From Bacillota bacterium (lineage in GTDB: Bacteria > Bacillota > Clostridia > Acetivibrionales > DSM-1351), in NCBI GenBank assembly GCA_023439045.1, contig JAEXOY010000015.1, forward strand, positions 186,001 to 250,000: a DNA stretch of 64,000 bases. Direction: 5' to 3'. Numbering within the stretch: position 1 is the first letter of the stretch; every line of letters starts with the position of its first letter. The notes beneath the pieces are model-generated. The model had not been told where the DNA came from, did no database searches, and saw only the letters and a list, made by a program, of their open reading frames with translations. This document shows positions 35,722 to 44,628 of this stretch, one piece after another. Both the position numbers and the translations under genes were made by a program.

Positions 35722-36081
35722 ATGGACTATTTATATGCATTTTTAGTTGGTGGAATTATTTGTGCAATAGGCCAAGTATTAATAGACAAGACTAAATTAA
35801 CACCGGCAAGAATATTGGTTACTTTTGTAGTTGCAGGAGTAATTTTAACTGCAATTGGACTATATCAGAAGATAGTAGACTTCGGAGGAGCTGGTGCTAC
35901 AGTACCTTTGACTGGCTTTGGTTACTCACTAGCAAAAGGTGTTATGAAGGAAGTTGATAAAATAGGATTGTTGGGAGCTTTTACAGGGGGCTTCAAGGCA
36001 ACTGCAGCAGGCTTAGCTGCAGCAGTATTCTTTGGTTTTCTTATGGCAATGATATTTAATCCTAAACCAAAGCAAAAGTAG
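35722..36081 (+). CDS. spoVAE: Stage V sporulation protein AE (SpoVAEB type)
   Basis: A 119-residue membrane protein with four helices and the signature FGGAGATVPLTGFGYSLAKG (about 54-73). With SpoVAC and SpoVAD it makes the core DPA transport set kept in all Clostridia. AGGAGGAAGG precedes the ATG. The 189-base repeat-rich gap from spoVAD is unusual for this operon. Confidence 0.92.
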   Translation: MDYLYAFLVGGIICAIGQVLIDKTKLTPARILVTFVVAGVILTAIGLYQKIVDFGGAGATVPLTGFGYSLAKGVMKEVDKIGLLGAFTGGFKATAAGLAAAVFFGFLMAMIFNPKPKQK

Positions 36082-36223
36082 AAGGTAACCCAGGTGCAAA
36101 GAAATTTTTTTAAAAAGATATAGAATAATTATATAAAGTTGTATATAATTATTCTATGCTTTGCATTTGTACACCCAACTTATGTTGCTTAATACTTAAT
36201 TTTACATACAAGGTGGATGAAAG

Positions 36224-36688
36224 ATGAATATTGAATATATAAATCCTTTTATTGAGGCTAGCCAAACTGTTCTTAAACAAATTGCTAATGTGGATGCTAT
36301 CCTAGGTAAGGTTTATCTCAAGAACTCACCCTACAAAGGTGAATCAATAATTATTATTGTTGGAATTACTGGCAAAATAAGAGGACAAGCAGTTTTTTCA
36401 ATGAGTAAGAAGACTGCTTTTTCAGTAGCTTCAGCGATGATGTTTGGAATGCCTGTCGATGAGCTAAATGACATATCGAAGAGCGCATTGTCTGAACTTA
36501 CAAATATGATTCTTGGAAATACAGCTACTTTACTTTATAACAAAGGAATCGGAATAGAAATAACACCCCCATCTCTATTATTTGGTGACAATCTACAGAT
36601 TACTCCATCGAAGATGAAAACAATATGTATTCCTCTTACCTTCAATGTAGACGATGCACTTGAAATAGATATTTCTGTACAAGATTAA
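36224..36688 (+). CDS. CheX-like CheY-P phosphatase
   Basis: A 154-residue protein of the CheX/CheC family. SELTNMILGNTAT (about 90-102) gives the E-x2-N catalytic pattern; only one such motif is seen, as in CheX. It probably dephosphorylates a CheY-type receiver. No chemotaxis gene is adjacent; AAGGTGG precedes the ATG and a terminator follows. Confidence 0.8.
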   Translation: MNIEYINPFIEASQTVLKQIANVDAILGKVYLKNSPYKGESIIIIVGITGKIRGQAVFSMSKKTAFSVASAMMFGMPVDELNDISKSALSELTNMILGNTATLLYNKGIGIEITPPSLLFGDNLQITPSKMKTICIPLTFNVDDALEIDISVQD

Positions 36689-36720
36689 GCTTTTTATAAA
36701 AAGTACATATACTAACATAT

Positions 36721-36748
36721 AAAAAGATGGTTTATACCATCTTTTTTC
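36721..36748 (+). terminator. Rho-independent terminator
   Basis: AAAAGATGGT and ACCATCTTTT pair around TTAT, followed by T residues; it ends the CheX-like gene. Confidence 0.88.
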
Positions 36749-36781
36749 GTGATAACTAAATATAAAGGATAGTGATAAAAT

Positions 36782-37276
36782 ATGCCAATAAATATTGTAC
36801 TTGTAGAACCTGAAATACCACAAAATACAGGTAATATTGTCAGGACATGTGCTGCAACAGGCGCAAAGCTTCACTTGGTTGGACCATTAGGATTTTCTAT
36901 TGAGGATAAGTATTTGAAAAGAGCCGGGCTGGATTATTGGGACGAAGCAGAGGTTAAATACTATAACAGCTTTGAGGAATTAAAAAGTAAGTATCCAGAG
37001 GCTAATTTCTACTATTCTACAACAAAAGCACTCCATAAGTACTGTGATGTTTCATACCACTCTGAGGATTTTGTTGTTTTTGGTAAAGAAACAGCGGGCT
37101 TGCCGGAAGAATTGTTACGTGATAACAAGGAAAATTGCATCAGAATACCCATGAGAGAGGGCATAAGATCGCTAAATCTTTCAAATTCAGTTGCAATAGT
37201 TGCATATGAAGCATTGAGACAAAATGGTTTTGAAAACTTAAAAACTGAGGGTAAGCTTGTAAAGTACGATTGGTAA
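36782..37276 (+). CDS. trmL: tRNA (cytidine/uridine-34-2'-O)-methyltransferase
   Basis: A 164-residue SPOUT enzyme with EPEIPQNTGNIVRTCAATG (residues 9-27), FGKETAGLPEELL and MREGIRSLNLSNSVAI, the three knotted-domain motifs of TrmL/YibK. It methylates the wobble ribose of tRNA-Leu species. Length is typical. The 200 bases downstream (37277-37476) show no gene. Confidence 0.92.
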   Translation: MPINIVLVEPEIPQNTGNIVRTCAATGAKLHLVGPLGFSIEDKYLKRAGLDYWDEAEVKYYNSFEELKSKYPEANFYYSTTKALHKYCDVSYHSEDFVVFGKETAGLPEELLRDNKENCIRIPMREGIRSLNLSNSVAIVAYEALRQNGFENLKTEGKLVKYDW

Positions 37277-37476
37277 GCTATTGTGAAGAACAATCAGTAT
37301 TATATAAAAAATGTAACTAGTTATTTATGCTAAAATATAAATAGTAATTTATTAACAATGCAATTAGTGATTGATAAGTTTATTCACTTGTTTTATGGGT
37401 ATATTAATTGTGATTACTTTCTTAGACTTTTATTATTAGCTTGGCGTTAGCCTGTAAGGAAAGAAGGAGTTATAAA

Positions 37477-38592
37477 ATGGCCATTAACAAAGAGAGATTG
37501 GTAAATGATTTTGTAGAATTGGTGAGTATAGATAGCATGTCACTCAATGAGAGACAAATGTGTGATACTCTCAAGAAAAAGTTATCCGATATGGGATTTG
37601 AGCCTATTGAGGACGATGCTGGCAGTAAAACAGGGGGACAATGTGGTAATATTATTTGTACCATAAAGGGGAATAAAAATGTTCCTGCAATTATGATGAC
37701 TGCCCATATGGATACTGTTAGCCCAGGCATTGGCAAAAAAGCTATAGTTGAGGGCGATATAATAAAAAGTGATGGAACTACTATTTTGGGTGGAGATGAT
37801 TTAGCAGGAGTGGTCTCTATTCTTGAGGCTGTTCGTTCTATAAAAGAGGACAATATTGACCATGGTGATCTTCAAGTTATATTTACCATTGCAGAAGAAG
37901 GTGGACTTTTGGGGGCAAAAAACCTGGATTACTCCAAAATTTATGCCAAGTATGGTTTTGTTATGGACAGTGATGGTGAAGTCGGCTGTGCTGCTACTAA
38001 GGCACCCTCTCAAAATAAAATTGATATCATAATTACGGGTAAGGCTGCACATGCAGGTATTGAACCGGAAAAGGGTATAAGTGCAATTTCAATTATGGCA
38101 CAAGCTATATCTCAAATGAAACTGGGCAGAATTGATGAAGAAACTACCGCAAATATTGGTGTTGTAAATGGTGGAAAGGCAACTAATATTATTTGTGACA
38201 AAGTTACTATTAGTGCCGAAGCCAGAAGCCGTGATATGAATAAGTTGGAGGAGCAGACCCAGCATATGAAGCAATGCTTTGTTGATGCTGCAAACAAGTT
38301 AGGAGGTAAGGTGCAGTTTGAGAGTCATCTTGAATATCCAAGTTTTAATATTGATGAGAATGATTTATTAATAGATATTCTAAAAAAAGCTGCTGCACAG
38401 GCCGGGCTCACTTATAAGAGTGTCTCTACCGGCGGAGGTAGTGATACTAATATTTTTAATTCAAAGGGAATTAAGTCAGTTGATTTAAGCATCGCTATGA
38501 GAAAGATTCACAGCGTTGAAGAGGAGATTTACATCAGTGATATGTTAAAGTCTGCAGCATTTCTGGTGGAGATAATTAAGAGTATTGAATGA
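37477..38592 (+). CDS. M20-family metallopeptidase, PepT-like
   Basis: A 371-residue zinc peptidase starting at ATG 37477 (AGAAGGAG upstream). Motifs in order: AHMDTVSPG (about 69-77), GGDDLAG, EEGGLLGA with the catalytic Glu, and MDSDGEVG. The lid domain begins KAAHAGIEPEKGISA. It resembles the PepT/YqjE branch of di- and tripeptidases. It is followed after 8 bp by the DUF2156 gene, so the two are likely co-transcribed. Confidence 0.88.
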   Translation: MAINKERLVNDFVELVSIDSMSLNERQMCDTLKKKLSDMGFEPIEDDAGSKTGGQCGNIICTIKGNKNVPAIMMTAHMDTVSPGIGKKAIVEGDIIKSDGTTILGGDDLAGVVSILEAVRSIKEDNIDHGDLQVIFTIAEEGGLLGAKNLDYSKIYAKYGFVMDSDGEVGCAATKAPSQNKIDIIITGKAAHAGIEPEKGISAISIMAQAISQMKLGRIDEETTANIGVVNGGKATNIICDKVTISAEARSRDMNKLEEQTQHMKQCFVDAANKLGGKVQFESHLEYPSFNIDENDLLIDILKKAAAQAGLTYKSVSTGGGSDTNIFNSKGIKSVDLSIAMRKIHSVEEEIYISDMLKSAAFLVEIIKSIE

Positions 38593-38600
38593 GGTAAAAA

Positions 38601-39512
38601 ATGAATAATTCTACAAATACATGTACTATTTCAATTGCTGATAAGGCTCTTTTCGATAGTTATATAAAAAAGGCCTTGGTAACAGCTTCAGAACTTAACT
38701 TTACAAACCTTTTTATATGGAGAAAGTACTATGACATAGAGTTTATCGAATACGAAGGCTTTCTTAATATTATTTCAAAGGGAACTATAGGAAAGCCCTT
38801 TTGTTTTTTTCCTATTGGTGATTATAGCGATAAGTCGGGGTTGGTTAGTTCTATAGAGATGCTCAAACGGTACTTTTTTGAGAAGGATTGGCATTTTGTC
38901 ATGAGTAGGGTTTCAAAAGAACAGCTTAATCTGTTGCTGGAATGCTTTGCGGATAAGGTAATATATGAAGAGGACAGAGCAAATTTTGACTATATATATT
39001 CCTATGAAAGCATGAGCAGCTTAGCTGGCAAAAAGCTAGATGGCAAGAGAAATCATATAAATAAATTTAAGAAATTGTATTCTTCTGAATATATACCTAT
39101 CTCCGAGAAAGACATTAATGATTGCAAGGATATTATGGAGAACTGGATTGCTAGTCGAAAAGAACAGGACGACACTGAAATAAGCACTGAAAAAACTGCA
39201 ACATATGAATTATTGGACAACTTTAGTGAGCTCAACGTCAAGGGTGCCATTGTTTTGGTAAATGGAAAGCCAGAAGCCTTTACTATCGGTGAAATGACGG
39301 CAAATGAAACAGTAGTAGTACATGTAGAAAAGGCCAATGCCTCTATTCAAGGTTTATACCCTTTTATAAATCAGCAGTTCTTAGTAAATGCCTGGCAAGG
39401 GGCAAAGTATGTAAATCGCGAGCAGGATCTGGGCATTGAAGGGCTTAGAAAAGCAAAGCTATCTTATAATCCAGTACATTTTATAAAAAAATTCACAGTT
39501 AGAGATTGTTAA
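38601..39512 (+). CDS. DUF2156 acyltransferase-like protein
   Basis: A 303-residue protein of the DUF2156 family, the double GNAT-fold domain also found at the C-terminus of lysyl-phosphatidylglycerol synthase. KKLDGKRNHINKFKKLYSSE is split as the conserved central signature (about 143-162), and NREQDLGIEGLRKAKLSYNP closes the domain. No membrane segments. It probably transfers an aminoacyl or acyl group; the substrate is unknown. Confidence 0.8.
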   Translation: MNNSTNTCTISIADKALFDSYIKKALVTASELNFTNLFIWRKYYDIEFIEYEGFLNIISKGTIGKPFCFFPIGDYSDKSGLVSSIEMLKRYFFEKDWHFVMSRVSKEQLNLLLECFADKVIYEEDRANFDYIYSYESMSSLAGKKLDGKRNHINKFKKLYSSEYIPISEKDINDCKDIMENWIASRKEQDDTEISTEKTATYELLDNFSELNVKGAIVLVNGKPEAFTIGEMTANETVVVHVEKANASIQGLYPFINQQFLVNAWQGAKYVNREQDLGIEGLRKAKLSYNPVHFIKKFTVRDC

Positions 39513-39572
39513 TATTTTATTAAATTGGTGGTTTAAACTATTGAAAAAATATAATAAATAATATAAAATTAG

Positions 39573-39591
39573 TTTTGGTTTATAACCAAAA
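39573..39591. promoter_or_regulatory. Inverted repeat upstream of gap
   Basis: TTTTGGTT-TAT-AACCAAAA is a perfect 8-bp inverted repeat without a T-tract. It could be an operator; no regulator gene is adjacent. Confidence 0.4.
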
Positions 39592-39596
39592 ATGTC

Positions 39597-39680
39597 AATA
39601 AGCATATAATGCTTTATTTCAGTGTAAAGCACTAAATTAATAAGCATAAATGCTTCATATCTAGTGTTAAAGCACTAAAA
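39597..39680. repeat. 42-bp duplication with paired hairpins before gap
   Basis: Two copies start at 39597 and 39639. Each has AATAAGCAT(AT)AATGCTT and AGTGT(T)AAAGCACT, two small inverted repeats (AAGCAT/ATGCTT and AGTG/CACT). The second copy ends 15 bases before the gap ribosome site. Confidence 0.8.
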
Positions 39681-39707
39681 AGATAAAATTTTAGGAGGTA
39701 TATTAAA

Positions 39708-40718
39708 ATGGCAGTAAAAATGGGTATTAACGGTTTTGGACGTATCGGTCGTCTAGTATTTAGAGCAGCTTCAAAGAATCCTAACGTACAGGTTGTTGCA
39801 GTAAACGATCCATTTATCGATCTCGAGTACATGAAGTATATGTTAATTTATGACACAGTACATGGCAAATTTGATGGCGAAGTAGAAATCAAGGACGGCA
39901 AGCTCGTTGTTAACGGAAATGCTATCTCAGTATTCGCTGAAAAGGATCCTTCAGCTATCGCTTGGGGAGCTTGCGGCGCTGACTACGTTGTTGAATCAAC
40001 AGGCGTATTCACTACTACTGAAAAGGCTTCAGCTCACATCAAGGGTGGAGCAAAGAAGGTTGTTATTTCAGCTCCTTCTGCTGACGCTCCAATGTTCGTT
40101 ATGGGCGTTAACGATGACAAGTACACTAAGGACATGACTGTTGTTTCAAACGCATCATGTACTACAAACTGCTTAGCTCCTTTAGCTAAGGTTATAAACG
40201 ACAACTTTGGTATTGTAGAAGGTCTTATGACTACAGTTCACGCTGCTACAAACACTCAGAAGACAGTTGACGCTCCTTCAATGAAAGACTGGAGAGGCGG
40301 AAGATCAATCCTTGGAAACATCATTCCTTCATCAACTGGTGCTGCTAAGGCAGTTGGAAAGGTTATTCCAGAATTGAACGGCAAATTGACAGGTATGGCT
40401 TTCAGAGTTCCTACAGCTGACGTTTCAGTTGTTGACTTGACAGTTAGACTTGAAAAGGCTGCAACTTACGAAGAAATTAAGGCTGCTGTGAAGACTGCTT
40501 CAGAAACTAACCTAAAGGGTATCCTTGGTTACACTGAAGATGCAGTTGTTTCAACTGACTTCATTACTGATCCACGTACTTCAATATTCGATGCTGAAGC
40601 TGGTATCGCATTGAACGGTAACTTCGTTAAGTTAGTATCATGGTATGACAATGAGTGGGGCTATTCAAACAAGGTTGTTAACCTCATTGAACACATGGCT
40701 AAGGTTGACGCTGAATAA
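39708..40718 (+). CDS. gap: Glyceraldehyde-3-phosphate dehydrogenase, type I
   Basis: A 336-residue glycolytic enzyme oxidising glyceraldehyde 3-phosphate with NAD and phosphate. NGFGRIGRLVFRAA (residues 7-20) binds NAD; SNASCTTNCLAP (about 148-159) holds the catalytic Cys. Codon use shifts to C-ending, highly biased codons relative to its neighbours, the pattern of strong expression. TTAGGAGG precedes ATG 39708. It is monocistronic, ended by a strong terminator. Confidence 0.96.
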   Translation: MAVKMGINGFGRIGRLVFRAASKNPNVQVVAVNDPFIDLEYMKYMLIYDTVHGKFDGEVEIKDGKLVVNGNAISVFAEKDPSAIAWGACGADYVVESTGVFTTTEKASAHIKGGAKKVVISAPSADAPMFVMGVNDDKYTKDMTVVSNASCTTNCLAPLAKVINDNFGIVEGLMTTVHAATNTQKTVDAPSMKDWRGGRSILGNIIPSSTGAAKAVGKVIPELNGKLTGMAFRVPTADVSVVDLTVRLEKAATYEEIKAAVKTASETNLKGILGYTEDAVVSTDFITDPRTSIFDAEAGIALNGNFVKLVSWYDNEWGYSNKVVNLIEHMAKVDAE

Positions 40719-40740
40719 TTAAAAAATATCTCTTTAAATA

Positions 40741-40776
40741 AAAACACCGTCAGGTTAATCTGACGGTGTTTTTTTG
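40741..40776 (+). terminator. Bidirectional terminator between gap and modA
   Basis: AAAACACCGTCAG pairs with CTGACGGTGTTTT around a six-base loop, with T-tracts readable on both strands. It ends gap on the plus strand and can end the long nif-mod transcript on the minus strand. Confidence 0.92.
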
Positions 40777-40851
40777 AGAATACAGGAATTTAGAGAAGAT
40801 AAAATAGTAAAATAAGCACTGAACGGATTTGCGAAGTAAATTCTCTTGTCT

Positions 40852-41628
40852 TTACGGTCTCTCAAAACCATACTTTTCAAATACCTTTGTCGCTTCTTTA
40901 TTATTGAGATAGTCAAGAAATTCTTGTGCCTCTTTTGCATGCTTTGTATCCTTAATAATTGCCGCCGGATAAACAATAGGGGAATGGGTATCGTCAGGGG
41001 CTATTGCAATAACAGTGACTTTTTGGGAGGTCTTTGCATCAGTGGCATAAACTATACCCGCATCCACTTCTCCATTTTCAACATAGGTGAGTACCTGAGT
41101 AACATCCTTTCCAAATACAGATTTTTTTTCTATGGCATCCCAGCAGTTCAGATTTGTGAAAACCTCCTCGGCATATTGGCCAGCGGGAACACTTTTGGGC
41201 TCTCCTAATGCTATCTGCTTGATTCTTTGCTGTGAAAGTGACAAAAAGTCCGAAATATCAGTATTGGTGCTTCCCTTAGTAACTACCAATACTAGATGGT
41301 TTTTTAGTATATTCTTTATTGAACTGCTATCTAGTAAGCCATCTGAATTTAAAGCATCTATTTGTTTTTTAGAGGCACTAAAGAAGATATCACTAGGAGC
41401 ACCGTTTTCAATCTGCTTTTGTAAATCTCCAGAGGAGCCATAATTGAACACCAGCACAACATTGGGTTTCTCTTTTTTATAAAGCTCAGATACTTCTGTC
41501 ATAGCTTTTTTTAGGCTTGAAGCAGCTGATATTGTGAGTGTTATTGAATTATCCTTCTGTGTACATCCTGCAAAAAGAAAAATTGATAAGGTCAACAAAA
41601 GGCTTATTGCACGCTTGATTAATTTCAT
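40852..41628 (-). CDS. modA: Molybdate ABC transporter substrate-binding lipoprotein
   Basis: A 258-residue protein with a lipoprotein signal (LFAGC, Cys 22). SAASSLKKAMTEVSELYKK (about 34-52) contains the Ser residues that bind the oxyanion; NYGSSGDLQKQIENGAPSDIF is split as the second ligand loop. It captures molybdate outside the membrane for ModB/ModC. It is the last gene of the nif-mod series on the minus strand, 69 bases after modC. Confidence 0.9.
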   Translation of the reverse strand: MKLIKRAISLLLTLSIFLFAGCTQKDNSITLTISAASSLKKAMTEVSELYKKEKPNVVLVFNYGSSGDLQKQIENGAPSDIFFSASKKQIDALNSDGLLDSSSIKNILKNHLVLVVTKGSTNTDISDFLSLSQQRIKQIALGEPKSVPAGQYAEEVFTNLNCWDAIEKKSVFGKDVTQVLTYVENGEVDAGIVYATDAKTSQKVTVIAIAPDDTHSPIVYPAAIIKDTKHAKEAQEFLDYLNNKEATKVFEKYGFERP

Positions 41629-41697
41629 AAATCATCACTCCTATCTTTTTAATACTATTAAATATTTCTTAATATTCTTAATGCTTCGTTTACACTT

Positions 41698-42897
41698 TTA
41701 CTCATTGAAAATAAGGATATTATTTATATCAACTGAGAGTAAGATATCCTGTCCTACCTTCAAAGTACTGTCAAATTGACCTTTTTCAATCTCCCAGCAT
41801 AATGCAGGGGAACTACTTTGAACCTCCGTTATTAGAAGCACAGTGACAGAAAAGGGGGCTTCTATAATATTTACTATTTTGCATCGAAATGAGTTTTCAA
41901 CTTTGCTGTTAACCCTTCTGAAGGAATGGGCTCTTATGCCTAAGTATAAGCGAGATGGAGGTATATTTTTATTTAGATCAAATGATGTGCCTCTATCTAT
42001 ATTCAGGTTGAGTGATGTACCTATATCAATATTCAGGTTATGTGATTTGCCTCTATCTATATTCAGGTTAAATGATGTGCCTCTATCAATATTCAGGTTA
42101 TGTGATGTGCCTCTATCAATATTCAGATTAAATGATAGGCCCCAATCTGTAGCGTATACTTCAGAGGGGCTATTTATCACCGCACTCGAAATATTTTTGC
42201 ATCCCGTTGTTTTAGCACAGGAAAAGGTCTTTGGATTGTCAAATAGCTGATGAGTATCTCCCAAACAGTCAATTTTTCCGTTTGATATTACAGCCATGCT
42301 ATCGCATACTCTGTACACCTCATCTCTTGAATGTGACACAAAAAGCGTTGTACCTTGGAAGCTCTTGAGGATTTGGCAGAGTTCTTGTTCTAACTGCCAG
42401 CGTAAAAAGCTGTCTATTGCAGAAAAAGGCTCATCAAGCATCAGTATCCTGGGTTGGCTGGCGAGCATTCTAGCGAGTGCAACTCTTTGTTGCTGACCAC
42501 CCGACAATTGTGAAGGATAATGGCTTTGCACACCTTCTAGCTGAAAGGTTGAAAGCAGCTCAGCCAGAGTATTTGCACGGTCACTTTTATTTTTTATTCC
42601 TGAAGTAATGTTTTGCGACACTGTCATATTAGGAAAAAGCGCATAGTTTTGAAAAAGATATCCTGTACCCCTAGCTTGCGGGGGAAGGTTGATACCCTTC
42701 TCTGAATCAAACAGAACTGTATCATCCAGTACAATTTTGCCTTTATCAGGCGTAACAATTCCGGCAATACATTTGAGTGTCAGACTCTTACCACAACCGG
42801 ATGCCCCTAAAAGCCCCAGTGTTCCGTGTTGTATCTCGAAGCATATATCCAACCGAAAGTTTCCCAGTTTTTTGTGTATATCTACAAATAGACCCAT
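41698..42897 (-). CDS. modC: Molybdate ABC transporter ATP-binding protein with an in-frame repeat insertion
   Basis: A 399-residue ABC ATPase: Walker A GASGCGKS (31-38), LSGGQQQRVALARML (about 131-145), Walker B ILMLDEPFSAID, and a C-terminal TOBE/MOP-like part (about 325-395). Between the ABC domain and the TOBE part lies a 50-residue stretch (about 256-305) of five 10-residue units of the form NLNIDRGTSH/F, encoded by a 30-bp tandem repeat. It energises ModB. A perfect AAGGAGGTG site precedes the ATG. ModC proteins usually have about 350 residues, so the repeats explain the excess. Confidence 0.88.
   Translation of the reverse strand: MGLFVDIHKKLGNFRLDICFEIQHGTLGLLGASGCGKSLTLKCIAGIVTPDKGKIVLDDTVLFDSEKGINLPPQARGTGYLFQNYALFPNMTVSQNITSGIKNKSDRANTLAELLSTFQLEGVQSHYPSQLSGGQQQRVALARMLASQPRILMLDEPFSAIDSFLRWQLEQELCQILKSFQGTTLFVSHSRDEVYRVCDSMAVISNGKIDCLGDTHQLFDNPKTFSCAKTTGCKNISSAVINSPSEVYATDWGLSFNLNIDRGTSHNLNIDRGTSFNLNIDRGKSHNLNIDIGTSLNLNIDRGTSFDLNKNIPPSRLYLGIRAHSFRRVNSKVENSFRCKIVNIIEAPFSVTVLLITEVQSSSPALCWEIEKGQFDSTLKVGQDILLSVDINNILIFNE
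41984..42133 (-). repeat. 30-bp in-frame minisatellite in modC, five units
   Basis: Units begin at 41984, 42014, 42044, 42074 and 42104. On the plus strand each reads GATGTGCCTCTATC(T/A)ATATT then CAGGTT and a short variable end. Copies differ by one to four bases and always keep the frame. Confidence 0.95.
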
Positions 42898-42956
42898 TTA
42901 GTTGCACCTCCTTTTATAGTTGTTGTTATGCTTAAAATCCTTTGTTGTTTTAGTTG

Positions 42957-43028
42957 TTATTGCATTAGTTGTTTATATTAATTATTGCATTATTGTTTTA
43001 GCTCATTATTGCATTAGTTGTTTTTTAA
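42957..43028. repeat. 24-bp tandem repeat, three copies, between modB and modC
   Basis: Units 42957-42980, 42981-43004 and 43005-43028 share TTATTGCATTA(G)TTGTTTT-like sequence. The array lies 3' of modB in the 178-base gap before modC; no gene is seen there. Confidence 0.85.
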
Positions 43029-43075
43029 TTTAGGTTCATGGCACTTATTTCTTAGAGTATATGTTCTCATTAGTT

Positions 43076-43744
43076 TTATAACCTGGTGAATAATGACTTG
43101 CGCTGAAGCCATATATTCATACAGCTGACAGAAATGACCGAAAACAGGATTATTACAAGTACCCAAAATAATGCAACGTTCATATCCCCAGAGGAAACAG
43201 CAGTATATATGAGAAGTGAAATAGTCTGGGTCTTGCCTGGTATATTACCCGCCACCATTAGGGTAGCCCCGAATTCTCCAGTTGCCCTTGCAAATGCCAA
43301 AACAGTTGCAGCGCCTATACTGGGGAGACAAACGGGGAATATTATTTTCCAAAAAATATAGGTTTCAGATAGACCAAGGGTTCTCGCTGCATAGACAATG
43401 TTGTTATCTATTTGCTCAAAAGCACCTCGGACCGTTTTATACATTAACGGAAAGGAAACTACTACTGCACATAATACAGCGCCTGCCCAACTGAATACCA
43501 GCCTTAAATGAAAAAGCTCCAGCAGTTTTCCGACAATCCCGTTCCTACCTGTAAGTAGTAAAAGGATAAAGCCTACAACCGTTGGAGGCAGAACTAGAGG
43601 CAAGGTAAAAAGTCCGTCTATTAGCCATTTAAATTTAATTGTCGAGAAGTGCACCCATCTTGCAGCATATAATCCTAAAATAAAGCAGAGAAGGGTTGCA
43701 CACACCGATGTTTTGACAGTAATGATAAGCGGGGAAAAGTCCAT
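43076..43744 (-). CDS. modB: Molybdate ABC transporter permease
   Basis: A 222-residue permease with five to six helices starting MDFSPLIITVKTS at ATG 43744 (AAGGAG nine bases upstream); an in-frame ATG at 43798 would add a His-rich non-family leader. The cytoplasmic EAA loop is AARTLGLSETYIFWKIIFP (about 134-152). GEFGATLMVAGN is the ModB signature. It lies 68 bases after nifV-alpha. Confidence 0.9.
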   Translation of the reverse strand: MDFSPLIITVKTSVCATLLCFILGLYAARWVHFSTIKFKWLIDGLFTLPLVLPPTVVGFILLLLTGRNGIVGKLLELFHLRLVFSWAGAVLCAVVVSFPLMYKTVRGAFEQIDNNIVYAARTLGLSETYIFWKIIFPVCLPSIGAATVLAFARATGEFGATLMVAGNIPGKTQTISLLIYTAVSSGDMNVALFWVLVIILFSVISVSCMNIWLQRKSLFTRL

Positions 43745-43812
43745 ATGTATCAGCTCCTTATTGCGTGTAACATGTGTATGGTAGATCCTTTTTTGCATAT
43801 AGCCTTTGACGG

Positions 43813-44628
43813 TTACCTTCTAGCGGTGTAACCTACTATACGTGCTAGCTCCTCAGAGATTTCCTTAAAGTGATATTTGTCAATTCCTAAATCAAATAGA
43901 TGGCCTGCAGTAAAAACAAAGTGCTCGATATTACAGTTGCCAGACCTTTCGCCAATACCCCAAAAGGTACAGTCAATATATTTTGCTCCTGCTTTTGCCG
44001 CCTCGAGTGAATTGGCAACTGCCATTCCTAGATCGTTGTGTACATGGATCTCAATATCCAGTTCAACAGGAGCAGCCAAATCCTTAATTGCTTCAGCTGA
44101 TTTCTTTGGTGTTAATACTCCAACGGTATCAGCATACCTAACTTGACGAACCCCCATTTGTGAGAGTACTTCTAGAAGGCTTCTCATAAAGGTTATATCT
44201 GCCCTTGAGGCATCCTCAAAACCTACTGACACTGCAAACCCCTTTTCCATTGCAAAGCTAACGCATTCCTTTAGCTGGTTTATGAGCCATACCTTATTTT
44301 TTCGGAGTTTCGAATAAATCTGTATATATGATACAGGGACACAAATATGAATAATATCAGGGCAACACTCTATTGAATGATTAATATCATCTAAACTCAT
44401 TCTGTTCCATGCAGATATTCTGCTGCGCTTTTTAAGCTGCATCATTTTATAGATTGATTCTTTTTCACATTTGCCCAATGCCGGTATACCTGCCTCAATC
44501 TGCACAATGCCAAGAGAATCAAGTAACTGCGCTATTTGGACTTTTTGATAGGGTGAAAATGCAAATCCAGGGCTTTGCTCGCCATCTCGCAAGGTTGTAT
44601 CAACTATATCTCTCTTTTGCTTTAGCAT
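43813..44628 (-). CDS. nifV-alpha: Homocitrate synthase, alpha subunit (catalytic N-terminal half)
   Basis: A 271-residue DRE-TIM barrel protein. DTTLRDGEQSPG (residues 10-21) holds the substrate/metal Arg-Asp pair, and HVHNDLGMA (about 200-208) the metal-binding His pair. It corresponds to the catalytic half of NifV; the other half is encoded by the preceding gene, with a 29-bp overlap (44600-44628). Together they condense acetyl-CoA and 2-oxoglutarate into homocitrate, the organic ligand of FeMo-cofactor. This split is known from Clostridium pasteurianum. Confidence 0.88.
   Translation of the reverse strand: MLKQKRDIVDTTLRDGEQSPGFAFSPYQKVQIAQLLDSLGIVQIEAGIPALGKCEKESIYKMMQLKKRSRISAWNRMSLDDINHSIECCPDIIHICVPVSYIQIYSKLRKNKVWLINQLKECVSFAMEKGFAVSVGFEDASRADITFMRSLLEVLSQMGVRQVRYADTVGVLTPKKSAEAIKDLAAPVELDIEIHVHNDLGMAVANSLEAAKAGAKYIDCTFWGIGERSGNCNIEHFVFTAGHLFDLGIDKYHFKEISEELARIVGYTARR

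Noticed and set aside
41843..42250. A 135-codon plus-strand frame with SIFRL-type repeats opposite modC
   Set aside because: Mirror of the in-frame 30-bp repeat in modC; the minus strand has complete ABC ATPase motifs.
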